From Aeromonas enteropelogenes (GTDB lineage Bacteria > Pseudomonadota > Gammaproteobacteria > Enterobacterales > Aeromonadaceae): a stretch of 64,000 nucleotides of DNA. The notes under the pieces were generated by a model. It was not told the origin of the DNA. It ran no database searches and saw nothing but the letters and a program-made list of their open reading frames with translations. This document shows positions 29,486 through 38,823 of the stretch, one piece after another. The first letter of the stretch is position 1, and the number at the start of each line of letters is the position of its first letter. A program made the translations under genes and the position numbers. The stretch lies in contig NZ_CDCG01000034.1 in assembly GCF_000819845.1 (NCBI RefSeq), positions 1-64,000 of the forward strand, given 5' to 3'.

Positions 29486-30910
29486 TTACAGCAGGAACAG
29501 GGTGGCCAGCCCCAGAAAGATGAAGAAACCGCCGGTGTCGGTGATGGCGGTGATCATCACGCTGGCCCCCACCGCCGGATCGCGACCCAGCCGGCTCATG
29601 GTCATGGGGATGATGACCCCCATCAGCGCCGCTACCAGCAGGTTCAGCACCATGGCGAGGGTCATCACGGCGCCCAGCGCCGCATCCTGATAGAGCAGGA
29701 AGGTGACGACCCCCATGATGCCGCCCCACACCAGACCGTTGATAAAGGCCACCCCCAGCTCCCGCAACAGCAGGAAGGAGAGGTTGCCCGCCTGAATGTG
29801 CTGCAGCGCCAGCGCCCGCACTATCATGGTGATGGTCTGGTTGCCTGTGTTGCCGCCGATCCCGGCGACGATGGGCATCAGGGCCGCCAGCGCCACCAGT
29901 TGCGAGATGGTGTGCTCGAACAGGCCGATCACCCGCGACGCCACGAAGGCGGTGCAGAGGTTGAGGGCGAGCCAGGCCCAGCGGGTCTTCACCGCCTTGG
30001 CGACCGGTGCGAACACATCCTCCTCCTCGCTGATCCCCCCCATGCGGCGCAGATCGGTGTCGCTCTCCTCATAGACCACATCCACGATCTCCTCGACGGT
30101 GAGGCGGCCCATCAGCTTGCCCTTGGCATCCACCACGGCGGCAGAAAGCAGGTCATCCCGTTCGAAGGTACGGGCCGCCGCCTCGTCGTTGTCTTCGGGA
30201 TCGAAGGTGATGGGATCCTGCTCCATCACCTCGCTCACCAGGGTGGCGGGTTTGTGCAGCAGCACAGTGGTGAGGGCCAGTTCGCCGAGCAGGTGGTTTC
30301 GCCTGTCGATGACAAACAGCTTGTCGGTGTTGGCGGGGATCTTGCCCCGCAGCCGCAAGAAGCGCTGCACCGTTGCGAGGCTCACGTCGGGGCGCACCGT
30401 GATGAGCTCGAAGTCCATCATGGCGCCGACCGTGTGCTTGCCGTAGCGGATCACCTCGCGCACCCGATCCCGATCGACGGGGGCCATGGAGGTGAGCAGC
30501 CGCCCCATCAGGTTGCGCGGCAGGTACTGGCCCAGATAGATCTGATCGTCGATGTCGAGGGAGCGCAGGGCATGCAGCAGCTCGCGGTCGCTCATGCCGC
30601 TGATGAGGCTCTCCCACACCGTCTCCGACGCCTCGACCAGCACCTGGCCGCGTTTGTCTTCGCTCACCAGATGCCAGAGGGCGTGGCGTTCATCGGGAGG
30701 CAGGGATTCCAGCGCATCGGCGATGTCGGCGGCGGGCAGGCCGTTGACCAGCCCGCTCAGCTGGCTGGTCTGGTCGCGTTGACCCGCATCCTGTTCAAGC
30801 TGGGGGTCGATCAGGCTGTCGGTGAGGGCATCGTCGCCCAGCAGCAGGGTGAGAATGCGGGATCTGTCTTCCGCGCGCTGCTTGGCGCTGTTTTTGAGGG
30901 GCAGAGACAT
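29486..30910 (-). CDS. mgtE: MgtE magnesium transporter
   Basis: Mg2+ channel of the inner membrane, 474 residues: N domain (about 1-135, LPAADIADALESLPPDERHA), paired CBS domains (about 140-265, VGAMMDFELITVRPDVSL), then about five membrane helices (about 290-474) with the pore signature PIVAGIGGNTGNQTITMIVR. The cytosolic domains sense Mg2+ and close the channel. ATG 30910 (MSLPLKNSAKQRAE) follows AGGA at nine bases; the upstream frame is leader. Monocistronic. Confidence 0.95.
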   Translation of the reverse strand: MSLPLKNSAKQRAEDRSRILTLLLGDDALTDSLIDPQLEQDAGQRDQTSQLSGLVNGLPAADIADALESLPPDERHALWHLVSEDKRGQVLVEASETVWESLISGMSDRELLHALRSLDIDDQIYLGQYLPRNLMGRLLTSMAPVDRDRVREVIRYGKHTVGAMMDFELITVRPDVSLATVQRFLRLRGKIPANTDKLFVIDRRNHLLGELALTTVLLHKPATLVSEVMEQDPITFDPEDNDEAAARTFERDDLLSAAVVDAKGKLMGRLTVEEIVDVVYEESDTDLRRMGGISEEEDVFAPVAKAVKTRWAWLALNLCTAFVASRVIGLFEHTISQLVALAALMPIVAGIGGNTGNQTITMIVRALALQHIQAGNLSFLLLRELGVAFINGLVWGGIMGVVTFLLYQDAALGAVMTLAMVLNLLVAALMGVIIPMTMSRLGRDPAVGASVMITAITDTGGFFIFLGLATLFLL

Positions 30911-31006
30911 GAAAAAATTCCTGAGCTGGTGGCCGATAGGCCGAATGCCCATAGGATACCAGACTTAAAACAACAGGTTATGACCGGGATTTAGTGATGG
31001 CTGGAT

Positions 31007-31036
31007 AAAAATGAGGCCACCTTGCGGTGGCCTCAT
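31007..31036 (-). terminator. nir-cysG operon terminator
   Basis: Perfect 11-bp stem atgaggccacc/ggtggcctcat with a four-base loop, read on the minus strand into a T tract, about 20 bases after cysG. Confidence 0.88.
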
Positions 31037-31056
31037 GACTCACATGCCAAGACCGT

Positions 31057-32463
31057 TCAGGCGAGGGCCTGGCGGGAGAGGGCTTGTTGGTCTTGTCCAA
31101 ACCAGGCAAGTTGTTCGGCCAGGGTTATCACCGAGCCCACCATGATGAGGGCCGGGCTCTCGACCCCCACCGCCAGCTCGGGCAGCTGCTCCAGGGTGCC
31201 GCGAATGACCCGCTGGCTCGGCTGGGTGCCGCGCTCGATGAGCGCCACCGGGGTGTCGCCCCCCTTGCCGTGGGCCAGCAGCTGCTCGCGGATGGTGGCG
31301 CAGGAGGAGAGCCCCATGTAGAACACCAGGGTCTGCTTGTCCTTGGCCAGCAGCGGCCAGTCGAGATCCTGTGCCCCGCCCTTGCCGTGGGCGGTGACAA
31401 AGCGCACGCTCTGGGCATGATCCCGGTGGGTCAGAGGAATGCCGGCATAGGCGGCACAACCGCTCGCCGCCGTGATCCCCGGCACCACCTGAAAGCCCAC
31501 GCCGCTGTTGACCAGCGTCTCCAGCTCCTCGCCGCCACGGCCGAAGATGAAGGGATCGCCCCCCTTCAGCCGCACCACCCGCTGCCCTTTTTGTGCCTCA
31601 TCCAGCAAGAGCTGGTTGATGCCCTCCTGCGGCACGCAGTGGTTGCCCGCCTGCTTGCCGACGAAGATGCGCTTGGCATCGCGGCGTACCAGCGCCATCA
31701 CGTCGTCGGAGACCAGGCGGTCATAGACCACCACGTCCGCCTGCTGCATCTGGCGCAGGGCGTGCAGGGTGAGCAGACCCGGATCCCCGGGGCCGGCACC
31801 GACCAGCACCACCTCGCCGTGAGCCTTGCTCTCCTCGGCAAACAGGGTATCGGCCAGCTGGTGGGCAGAGGCGTGATCGCCGCGAGCCAGCGCCTGACCG
31901 AGGCGATCGGCCCCCAGCAGCCGCTCCCAGAAGCGGCGTCGCTCCCCCATGCTGGCGAAGCGGGCCTTGACCCGATCCCGCAGGCTGCCGGCAAAGGTCG
32001 CCACGACCCCCAGGTGCTGGGGCAGCATGGCTTCGAGTTTCTCCCGCAGCAAGCGGGCCAGCACCGGCGCCTTGCCGCCGGAGGAGATGGCCACCATCAG
32101 CGGCGAGCGGTCGATGATGGACGGCATGATGAAGCTGGAGCGCTTGGGGTCATCCACCACGTTGGCAAAGATCCGCGCCTGGTTGGCGCTCTGGTAGACC
32201 AGGGCGTTCACCTCGCGCCGATCGGTGGCGGCCACCACCAGCCACTTGCCCGTCAGGTGCGCTGGCGCAAACTCGGCGGCCAGCCACTCGATGCTCCCGT
32301 TGGCAGCCAGTTCCGCCAGCTCGGGGTCGAGCTCGGGCGCTACTATTGTGAGGTGGGCTCCGGCATCCAGCAGCAGGCGCGCCTTGCGCTCCGCTACCTC
32401 GCCGCCGCCGACCAGCAGCACGGGTTTGTTGTCGAGTCGGCAGAAGATGGGCAAGTAGTCCAT
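31057..32463 (-). CDS. cysG: siroheme synthase
   Basis: Trifunctional enzyme making siroheme from uroporphyrinogen III. The N-terminal dehydrogenase/ferrochelatase (about 1-205) has [20 protein letters not shown] and [20 protein letters not shown]. The C-terminal SAM methyltransferase (about 215-460) has [17 protein letters not shown] and [16 protein letters not shown]. At 468 residues it is a full-length fusion. It is last in nirBDC-cysG, 12 bases after nirC, providing the cofactor of NirB (and of sulfite reductase). Confidence 0.97.
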   Translation of the reverse strand: MDYLPIFCRLDNKPVLLVGGGEVAERKARLLLDAGAHLTIVAPELDPELAELAANGSIEWLAAEFAPAHLTGKWLVVAATDRREVNALVYQSANQARIFANVVDDPKRSSFIMPSIIDRSPLMVAISSGGKAPVLARLLREKLEAMLPQHLGVVATFAGSLRDRVKARFASMGERRRFWERLLGADRLGQALARGDHASAHQLADTLFAEESKAHGEVVLVGAGPGDPGLLTLHALRQMQQADVVVYDRLVSDDVMALVRRDAKRIFVGKQAGNHCVPQEGINQLLLDEAQKGQRVVRLKGGDPFIFGRGGEELETLVNSGVGFQVVPGITAASGCAAYAGIPLTHRDHAQSVRFVTAHGKGGAQDLDWPLLAKDKQTLVFYMGLSSCATIREQLLAHGKGGDTPVALIERGTQPSQRVIRGTLEQLPELAVGVESPALIMVGSVITLAEQLAWFGQDQQALSRQALA

Positions 32464-32475
32464 GGGGCCTCCTGA

Positions 32476-33288
32476 TCAGGCGGTTTGGGTCTGGCTGGCG
32501 GTGCTGGTGGTGTCATTCACCGCGACCGGGCGCTCAGCCTTGGGGGTGGCATACCAGTAGCCCAGACCCATAAAGAGGGCGCCGGAGACTGTGTTGCCCA
32601 GGGTCACCCACAACAGGTTGTGGCCGATGCCGCCCAGGGTGTAGGCCTCGGAATGGGCGCCGAACCAGGAGAGGGCGAACAGAGTCATGTTGGCGATGGA
32701 GTGCTCGTAGCCGGAGGCGATAAAGGCCAGCAGGCACCACCAGATGGCGATAAAGCGGGCGGCTCCTTCGGTGCGCAGCGCCATCCAGATGGCGAGGCAG
32801 ACCAGCCAGTTGCAGAGGATGCCTTTCATGAACAGGGTCAGGGCCGGCGCCTGGGTCTTGGCCAGCGCCACCTTGTGGGCCAGGCTGCCCGCATCCGGCA
32901 GCAGGCTGCCGCCGTAGGAGTAGATGAGCGCCACGACGATGGAGCCGAGCAGGTTGCCCGCCCAGGTCTGCGGCAGGATGCGTAGTAGGTCGGTCATGGC
33001 GATCTTGCCGGCCTTCACCCCGAAGGTGAGGAACATGGTGTGGCCGGTGTAGAGCTCGGAGCCGGCGATGATCACCAGGGTCAGGGCGATGCCGAAGGTG
33101 GCCCCCATCACCAGCGGGCGGATAGCGGGATCCACCAGGTTGCCCAGGGTGAAGATGAGGATGATGCCCAGGCCCACATAGGCCCCCGCCATGGTGGAGC
33201 TGAGCCAGAAGCCGAGTTTGTCGCTGCGCTCGAAGCGGTTGATGCGGGCCGCGTTGGCGGCGCACTTGTTAATGGTTTCCGTGTACAT
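32476..33288 (-). CDS. nirC: nitrite transporter NirC
   Basis: Formate/nitrite transporter family pentameric channel, 270 residues, with six membrane helices and the family motifs GSELYTGHTMFLTFG and NWLVCLAIWMA. It brings nitrite in (or balances it) for NirBD. It lies between nirD and cysG, the E. coli order. A 57-base gap to nirD contains a hairpin. The hydrophilic Thr/Ser-rich tail is lineage-specific by appearance. Confidence 0.94.
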   Translation of the reverse strand: MYTETINKCAANAARINRFERSDKLGFWLSSTMAGAYVGLGIILIFTLGNLVDPAIRPLVMGATFGIALTLVIIAGSELYTGHTMFLTFGVKAGKIAMTDLLRILPQTWAGNLLGSIVVALIYSYGGSLLPDAGSLAHKVALAKTQAPALTLFMKGILCNWLVCLAIWMALRTEGAARFIAIWWCLLAFIASGYEHSIANMTLFALSWFGAHSEAYTLGGIGHNLLWVTLGNTVSGALFMGLGYWYATPKAERPVAVNDTTSTASQTQTA

Positions 33289-33305
33289 CTTGTGAGTCCT
33301 TGAAA

Positions 33306-33325
33306 GGGCTGCCTTCTGGCAGCCC
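33306..33325 (-). other. intercistronic hairpin nirD-nirC
   Basis: Perfect stem gggctgcc/ggcagccc with loop ttct in the nirD-nirC gap, followed on the minus strand by TTTC only. It is more likely an mRNA-stabilising or partial attenuation hairpin than a full terminator. Confidence 0.5.
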
Positions 33326-33345
33326 GAAAGAGAGTTAAATCGGCT

Positions 33346-33663
33346 TTAGACGGCGACCCAGACCTGCTGGTCGCGCACTTCGACGGGATAGCTCTGTACC
33401 GACATCGCCGGGTTGTCGAAACAGTGGCCATCGCTCAGGCGAAAGCGCTGCTTCTTGAGCGGGCTGGCCACCCAGAGCTCACCCTCGTGTTCACCTACGA
33501 TGCCGCGCGACAGCACGTTGGCGGCGAAGAAGGGATCCCGGTTGTCGATGGCGAACACCTCGGCCGCCGCGCTCGGGCGGAACAGGGCGATCTGGCGACC
33601 CTCGATCAGGGCGCAGACGCCGGTGCCAGGCAGGATGTCGTTGAGTTGGCAGGCAAGTTTCAT
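33346..33663 (-). CDS. nirD: nitrite reductase (NADH) small subunit
   Basis: Small subunit of cytosolic NADH-nitrite reductase, 105 residues, Rieske-like fold without the Cys/His iron-sulfur ligands, as usual for NirD. ALFRPSAAAEVFAIDNRDPF and GELWVASPLKKQRFRLSDG mark the family. ATG 33663 follows GGAGG at eight bases and overlaps (ATGA) the stop of a 37-codon ORF that itself begins with a copy of the NirD N-terminus (see that entry). Confidence 0.95.
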   Translation of the reverse strand: MKLACQLNDILPGTGVCALIEGRQIALFRPSAAAEVFAIDNRDPFFAANVLSRGIVGEHEGELWVASPLKKQRFRLSDGHCFDNPAMSVQSYPVEVRDQQVWVAV

Positions 33664-33773
33664 GATTGAACCTCCACATCGAGCGGAGCAGGCAGGTGCT
33701 GGCGACCTTCAATGAGGGCACATACACCGGTTCCCGGCAGGATATCGTTGAGTTGGCAGGCTAATTTCATCAT
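33660..33773 (-). CDS. 37-codon chimeric ORF: duplicated nirD head plus nirB-tail-like end
   Basis: Between nirB and nirD lies a second copy of the nirD 5' end. Residues 2-25 match the first 24 residues of NirD exactly (MKLACQLNDILPG... to EGRQ), then a tail HLPAPLDVEVQS that resembles the NirB end (QIEVETK). The ORF starts on an ATG overlapping the nirB stop and stops on a TGA overlapping the nirD ATG, with GGAG sites before both. The 24 shared codons differ at 11 bases, all synonymous. It arises from tandem duplication of the nirB-nirD junction (107-base period). Whether the peptide is made or useful is unknown. Confidence 0.6.
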   Translation of the reverse strand: MMKLACQLNDILPGTGVCALIEGRQHLPAPLDVEVQS

Positions 33774-36316
33774 TTGGTCTCCACCTCGATCTGGTAGACG
33801 GGGATGCGCTCGGCCGGGGTCGCCGGTCTGTGCTGGTCACGCTCGCTGACGAACTGGACGTCCGGGTCGCGCTTGTCGCTGTTGATGAAGTGGCTGAAGC
33901 GCTGCAACGCTTGCTCTTCGTTGAGGGTGCGTGACCATTCGCATTCGTAGCTGTCGATAAGGCGCTGGATATCGCGCTCCAGGGTCTCGTTTAACCCGAG
34001 TTTGTCGTCGACGATCACCTCGCGCAGGTAGTCGACGCCCCCTTCCAGATTGCCGAGCCAGACCGAGGTGCGCTGCAGTTTGTCGGCGCTGGTGACGTAG
34101 AACATCATAAAGCGGTCTATCAACCGGACTAACGTCTCGCGGTCGAGGTCAGAAGCCAGCAGGTCGGCGTGGCGCGGTTTCATGCCGCCGTTGCCGCCCA
34201 CGTAGAGATTCCAGCCCGCGTCAGTGGCGATAATGCCGACGTCCTTGCCCTGGGCTTCCGCACATTCACGGGTGCAGCCGGAGACGCCGAACTTCATCTT
34301 GTGGGGGGTGCGAATGCCCTTGTAGCGGTTCTCGAGGAAGACCCCGAGGCCGACGCTGTCCTGCACGCCGAAGCGGCACCAGGTGCTGCCGACACAGGTC
34401 TTGGCCATGCGCAGCGCCTTGGCGTAGGCCTGACCGGTCTCGAAGCCGGCCGCCAGCAGCTTGCGCCAGATGGCGGGCAGATCATCCTTCTGGGCCCCGA
34501 ACAGGCCGATGCGCTGGGCGCCGGTGATCTTGGTGTAGAGCTTGTAGTCGCGGGCCACTTCGGCCACCGCCAGCAGCCCCTCCGGGGTCACCTCGCCACC
34601 GGCCATGCGCGGGATGACGGAGTAGGTGCCGTCCTTTTGCATGTTGCCGAGGAAGATGTCGTTGGTGTCCTGCAGAGGTGTGTTGAGCGGGCTCAGCACG
34701 TACTCGTTCCAGCAGGAGGCGAGGATGGAGCCGACCGTCGGTTTGCACACCTCGCAGCCATGGCCCTGACCGTGTTTGGCCAGCAGCTCGTCGAAGCTCT
34801 TGATCCCCTCCACCTTGACCAGGTGGAACAGCTCCTGGCGGGAGTGGGGGAAGTGGGCGCAGAGGTGGTTGTTGACCTCGATGCCCTGCTTCACCAGCTC
34901 GGCGTTGAGCACCTGGCTGATGAGGGGCACGCAGCCGCCGCAGCCAGTACCGGCCTTGGTGTGCTGCTTGATGGCGGCGAGTGTGGTGTGACCCTCGGCG
35001 ACGGCCTGGGCGATGTCGCCCTTGGTGACGTCGAAGCAGGAGCAGATCTGGGCGCTTTCCGGCAGGGCATCCACCCCCAGGGTCGGCTTGGCACCGGCGT
35101 AGGCGGGCAGGATCAGGGTGTCCGGATGGCTCGGCAGCGGCAGGGCGTTGAGCATCATCTGCAGCAGGTTGCCGTAATCCTCCACGTCACCTACCAGCAC
35201 GGCGCCGAGCAATCGGCTGTTGTCCTCGCTCACCACGATTTTCTTGTAGACGCCGGCCTGGTCGTCCTGGAACACATAGCTGTGGCTGCCCGGGGTGCGG
35301 CCGTGGGCATCGCCGATGGAGCCGACGGAGACGCCGAGCAGCTTGAGCTTGGCGCTCATGTCCGCCCCTTCGAAGCGGCTGTCGCCGCCAAGCAGATGGT
35401 CGACGGTGATCTGGGCCATCTTGTAGCCCGGCGCCACCAGGCCGAAGAAGCGGCCCTGCCAGGCGGCACACTCGCCGATGGCATAGATGTCGGGGTCGGA
35501 GGTGAGGCAGTGATCGTCGATGACGATACCGCCGCGCTCGGCGATGGCCAGATCGCCGTAGCGACCGAGGGTATCCTGCGGGCGGATGCCGGTAGAGAAG
35601 ACCACCACGTCCACTTCCAGCTGGCTGCCGTCGGCAAAGGCGAGGCGGTGTTTCGCCTGTTCACCGCCATGCATCAGGATCTCGCTGGTGCTCTTGCTGG
35701 TGTGTACCTGCACGCCCATGGATTCGATCTTGCGGCGCAACAGCTGGCCGCCCTGGCCGTCGAGCTGCTCGGCCATCAGCACAGGAGCGAACTCCACCAC
35801 ATGGGTCTCGAGACCCAGTGCCTTGAGGGCGCCGGCCGCTTCGAGGCCAAGCAGGCCGCCCCCGATCACCACCCCGCTCTTGCCGCTCTTGGCCGCGTTG
35901 CGGATGGCTTTGAGATCCTCGATGGTGCGGTAGACGAAGCACTCGTGGTGCTGGCTGCCCTGAATGGGCGGCACCCAGGGGTAGGAGCCGGTGGCCAGTA
36001 CCAGTTTGTCGTAACCAACCACAGTGCCCTTGTTGGAGTGCACTTCGCGGGTCGTTTTGTCGATTTTTTTCACCGCTTCGCCGAGCAGCAGGCGGATGCC
36101 GTGCTTGTCGTAGAAACCGGGTTTGACGAGGGAGAGATCTTCGCTGGTGTGGTGGGAAAAGTAGGAGGAGAGATGGACGCGATCGTAGGCGGGACGGGGT
36201 TCTGCACCGAAGACGGTGATCTCGTACCGGCCCGGGTCGGCCCGTTCGATCAGCTCTTCGATGAAGCGGTGCCCCACCATGCCGTTGCCGACAACGACCA
36301 GTCTGACTTTGCTCAT
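33770..36316 (-). CDS. nirB: nitrite reductase (NADH) large subunit
   Basis: Cytosolic siroheme enzyme reducing nitrite to ammonium with NADH. It has 848 residues from ATG 36316 (MSKVRLVVVGNGMVGHRF), matching E. coli length. Order: FAD/NAD domain (about 1-400; GVVIGGGLLGLEAAGALKAL), BFD-type [2Fe-2S] domains (CSCFDVTKGDI, CGGCVP; CEVCKP), then the siroheme/[4Fe-4S] half with CVGSTWC and GCTRECAEAQGKD. First gene of the nir operon; anaerobic FNR and NarL/P control is visible upstream. Confidence 0.97.
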   Translation of the reverse strand: MSKVRLVVVGNGMVGHRFIEELIERADPGRYEITVFGAEPRPAYDRVHLSSYFSHHTSEDLSLVKPGFYDKHGIRLLLGEAVKKIDKTTREVHSNKGTVVGYDKLVLATGSYPWVPPIQGSQHHECFVYRTIEDLKAIRNAAKSGKSGVVIGGGLLGLEAAGALKALGLETHVVEFAPVLMAEQLDGQGGQLLRRKIESMGVQVHTSKSTSEILMHGGEQAKHRLAFADGSQLEVDVVVFSTGIRPQDTLGRYGDLAIAERGGIVIDDHCLTSDPDIYAIGECAAWQGRFFGLVAPGYKMAQITVDHLLGGDSRFEGADMSAKLKLLGVSVGSIGDAHGRTPGSHSYVFQDDQAGVYKKIVVSEDNSRLLGAVLVGDVEDYGNLLQMMLNALPLPSHPDTLILPAYAGAKPTLGVDALPESAQICSCFDVTKGDIAQAVAEGHTTLAAIKQHTKAGTGCGGCVPLISQVLNAELVKQGIEVNNHLCAHFPHSRQELFHLVKVEGIKSFDELLAKHGQGHGCEVCKPTVGSILASCWNEYVLSPLNTPLQDTNDIFLGNMQKDGTYSVIPRMAGGEVTPEGLLAVAEVARDYKLYTKITGAQRIGLFGAQKDDLPAIWRKLLAAGFETGQAYAKALRMAKTCVGSTWCRFGVQDSVGLGVFLENRYKGIRTPHKMKFGVSGCTRECAEAQGKDVGIIATDAGWNLYVGGNGGMKPRHADLLASDLDRETLVRLIDRFMMFYVTSADKLQRTSVWLGNLEGGVDYLREVIVDDKLGLNETLERDIQRLIDSYECEWSRTLNEEQALQRFSHFINSDKRDPDVQFVSERDQHRPATPAERIPVYQIEVETK

Positions 36317-36386
36317 AATTGCCTCTAGTTTGGAGTAATAAAACGACATTCTGAGGCTAGGCTACCCAGTCGGAGGGAGCGGACAA

Positions 36387-36464
36387 TTGATGCAAATCAA
36401 GTGTCCATTTATATATCTCGTCAGGGGTAATTGGAGAAAATTCAATCATATACATAAATAGGTA
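36387..36464 (-). promoter_or_regulatory. nirB control region: FNR box and NarL/P heptamers
   Basis: A perfect FNR site TTGAT-gcaa-ATCAA lies at 36387-36400. With the usual -41.5 spacing, transcription would start near 36352. On the minus strand two TACYYMT heptamers lie upstream: TACCCCT (36423-36429, about -74) and TACCTAT (36458-36464). The layout mirrors E. coli nirB (FNR plus NarL/NarP near -70). The remaining stretch 36465-36616 to the ybhR end contains only AT-rich and GC-rich runs and no gene I can support. Confidence 0.8.
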
Positions 36465-36616
36465 TATGGATGGAGCATTCAGGCCATGCTTTGGCACGGC
36501 CTGGAAGGGGTGTGTTGGGGATATCTATCTGACGAAAAAGATAAAAAATTTTGTGTTCGACGGGCAGGGGCGGCGCTCTGCGTCAGGCCCCCAGCCCGCG
36601 GGATTGCGGGACCTGC

Positions 36617-37705
36617 TCACGCGATATGGCGGCGAAACAGGGCGAGTGCCAAGGAGAGGCTGACGCCGCCGATGGCGATGAGCGGCCACAGGAGCGGCCA
36701 GGCCGCCGACCAGCCGAGCCCCTTGAGGAAGACCCCCTTGAGCAGCACGATGAAGTGGGTCAGGGGATCGATGGCGGCGAGCCACTGGAACACTTGCGGC
36801 ATGTTCTCCACCGGCGAGACATACCCCGAGAGGATCACCGCGGGCACCATGAAGCAGAAGACCCCGAGAAACGCCTGCTGCTGGGTTGAGCACAGGGACG
36901 AGATGAAGAGCCCGATGCCGGCCAGCGCCAGGCCGTAGCAGATCATGCCGGCCAGCAGCAGGGTCAGGCTGCCGGAAAACGGCACCGCGTAGACGAAGCG
37001 GGCCGCCAGTGCGACGATTGTGCCCTGTCCCACCGCCACCAGGATGCCGGGCACCGCCTTGCCCGCCATGATCCAGCCCGGGGTGAGGGGGGAGACCAGC
37101 AGCTGGTCGAAGGTGCCCTCTTCCCGTTCGCGCGCCACCGACAGGGCGGTGACGATGAGGCAGCCGATGGTGGTGATGATGGCCACCAGGGAGGGGAGCA
37201 CATGCCAGCGAAACTCGATGTTGGGGTTGTAGAGGTGGCGCACCAGCAGCTCGGGGGCGCCGCGCCCCTCGCTCTGCCAGCGGGCGATCACCTGGCTGAT
37301 GTAGCCTGCCGCCACCTGACCGCCGTTGGAGCGGCGTCCGTCGACGATGAGCTGCAGTGGCGCGCTCTGCCCCCGGGCCAGCCGGCGCGAGAAGTCGGCT
37401 GGGATGACCAGTGCCAGCAGGGCCTGCTGCTCGGTGATGGCCGCCGTCACGCCGGCCTCGCCCGCCACCGGCAGCACGGTCGTGAAGGCGGGCATATGGG
37501 TGAGGCGCTCCAGCAGTTCGCGGCTTTCGGCGCCCCCGTCCTGGTTGTAGACGGCCAGGGTGTTGCCGGTCACCTCCAGGGTGGCGGCGAACGGGAACAG
37601 GGCGGTCTGCAGCAGCACCGGCATGATCAGCAGGAAGCGCCCCTGGGTGTTGCCCAGCAGGATCGAGAGCTCTTTTCGCACCAGCCACCAGAGTCGAGTC
37701 AGCAT
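36617..37705 (-). CDS. ybhR: ABC exporter permease (YbhR-like, ABC2 type)
   Basis: Inner-membrane subunit of 362 residues. A first helix (about 24-44) is followed by a large periplasmic domain (TLEVTGNTLAVYNQDGG on), then five helices of the ABC2 type with the family block ALSVAREREEGTFDQLLVSP (about residues 190-210). It pairs with the adjacent second permease as heterodimer under the double ATPase, as in E. coli YbhFSR. Starts two bases after the stop of ybhS. Last gene of a five-gene unit; no strong terminator seen behind it. Confidence 0.88.
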   Translation of the reverse strand: MLTRLWWLVRKELSILLGNTQGRFLLIMPVLLQTALFPFAATLEVTGNTLAVYNQDGGAESRELLERLTHMPAFTTVLPVAGEAGVTAAITEQQALLALVIPADFSRRLARGQSAPLQLIVDGRRSNGGQVAAGYISQVIARWQSEGRGAPELLVRHLYNPNIEFRWHVLPSLVAIITTIGCLIVTALSVAREREEGTFDQLLVSPLTPGWIMAGKAVPGILVAVGQGTIVALAARFVYAVPFSGSLTLLLAGMICYGLALAGIGLFISSLCSTQQQAFLGVFCFMVPAVILSGYVSPVENMPQVFQWLAAIDPLTHFIVLLKGVFLKGLGWSAAWPLLWPLIAIGGVSLSLALALFRRHIA

Positions 37706-37707
37706 GG

Positions 37708-38823
37708 TTACTCCAGGGTTCGCCGCGTCTTGCGGGCGGTGAGGGCCAGCCAGAACGCGGCCAGCAGCAGCAGACAGAGGGCGTTGACCAGCAAGATGGA
37801 GAGCACGTTGCCCGCCTGATAGAGGGTCTGCAGGGAGCTTGCGAAGTAGCGGGCCGGAATGAGGTGGGTGATGGCCCGCAGCAGGGGCGGCATGCTGGCG
37901 ATCTCGAACACGAAGCCCGAGAGCATCATGGCCGGCAGGAAGGCCGCCGTCAGGGCCGCCTGGGCGGCGTTGAACTGGCTGCGCATCACGGTGGAGAGAA
38001 ACAGCCCGAGCCCCAGGGCGCTGCCAAGAAACAGGCTGGTGACCAGGAACAGGACGGCCAGGGAGCCGCGCCAGGGCACCCCCATCACCACCACCGAGAA
38101 GAGCAGGCAGATGAACATGGCAGCGATGCCGAGCCCGTAGTAGGGGATGAGCTTGGAGAGCAGCAGCTCGGCCTTGGTCACCGGGGTGGCGAGCAGGGCC
38201 TCCATGGTGCCGCGCTCCCACTCCCGGGCCACCACCAGGGAGGTGAGCAGGGCGCCGATGATGGTCATCACCACCGCAATGGAGCCCGGCACCAGGAAGT
38301 GGCGGCTCACCAGCGCCGGGTTGAACCAGGCACGGGTGCGCAGCTCCACCGGCTGGCTCTGGGGCTTGCCCTCAGTGAGAAGCCAGCCCTGCCAGATCCC
38401 CTGCACATAGTTGGTGACGAAGTTCGCCGTGTTGGGCTCGGATCCGTCGGTGAGCAGGGCGATGCGCGGCGCGCTGCCCCCCTGTCCGGCCAGGGCGCGG
38501 GAGAAGCCCTCGTCGATCACCAGCAGCCCCCGGATCTCGCCGCGCTCCAGGCTCCCGAGCAGCGCCTCCTTGCTCGCGCCCCCGTGCACCTCCAGCGCGG
38601 TCGAGCCGCGCAGGGCCTGCTCGAAGCGGATCGCCGGCGCCCCGCCGTCGGCACGCCACACCCCGAGGCGCAGGTGGTCCACGTCCAGGTTGATGGCGTA
38701 CCCCATCACCACCAGCAGCACCACCGGCATGATGAAGGCGACCAGTATGCTGCTCGGGTCGCGCACGATCTGCAGCGACTCCTTGCGGCACAGGGCCAGC
38801 AGACGGCGGCGGCTGATGCTCAT
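37708..38823 (-). CDS. ybhS: ABC exporter permease (YbhS-like, ABC2 type)
   Basis: Permease of 371 residues with a first helix (about 26-46, ILVAFIMPVVLLVVMGYAIN), a periplasmic domain and C-terminal helices around SLVVAREWERGTMEALLATP. ATG 38823 overlaps the ATPase stop by four bases (ATGA), so translation is coupled. Longer open frames upstream run inside the ATPase gene and are not real extensions. Substrate unknown; E. coli YbhFSR is linked to drug and cation efflux. Confidence 0.88.
   Translation of the reverse strand: MSISRRRLLALCRKESLQIVRDPSSILVAFIMPVVLLVVMGYAINLDVDHLRLGVWRADGGAPAIRFEQALRGSTALEVHGGASKEALLGSLERGEIRGLLVIDEGFSRALAGQGGSAPRIALLTDGSEPNTANFVTNYVQGIWQGWLLTEGKPQSQPVELRTRAWFNPALVSRHFLVPGSIAVVMTIIGALLTSLVVAREWERGTMEALLATPVTKAELLLSKLIPYYGLGIAAMFICLLFSVVVMGVPWRGSLAVLFLVTSLFLGSALGLGLFLSTVMRSQFNAAQAALTAAFLPAMMLSGFVFEIASMPPLLRAITHLIPARYFASSLQTLYQAGNVLSILLVNALCLLLLAAFWLALTARKTRRTLE

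Noticed and set aside
34169-36328. 719-codon open frame opposite nirB, and similar long antisense frames opposite lacZ, argS/ftsN and ilvC
   Set aside because: All are frame shadows caused by codon bias at third positions. None shows a domain, and each lies fully against a well-conserved gene.
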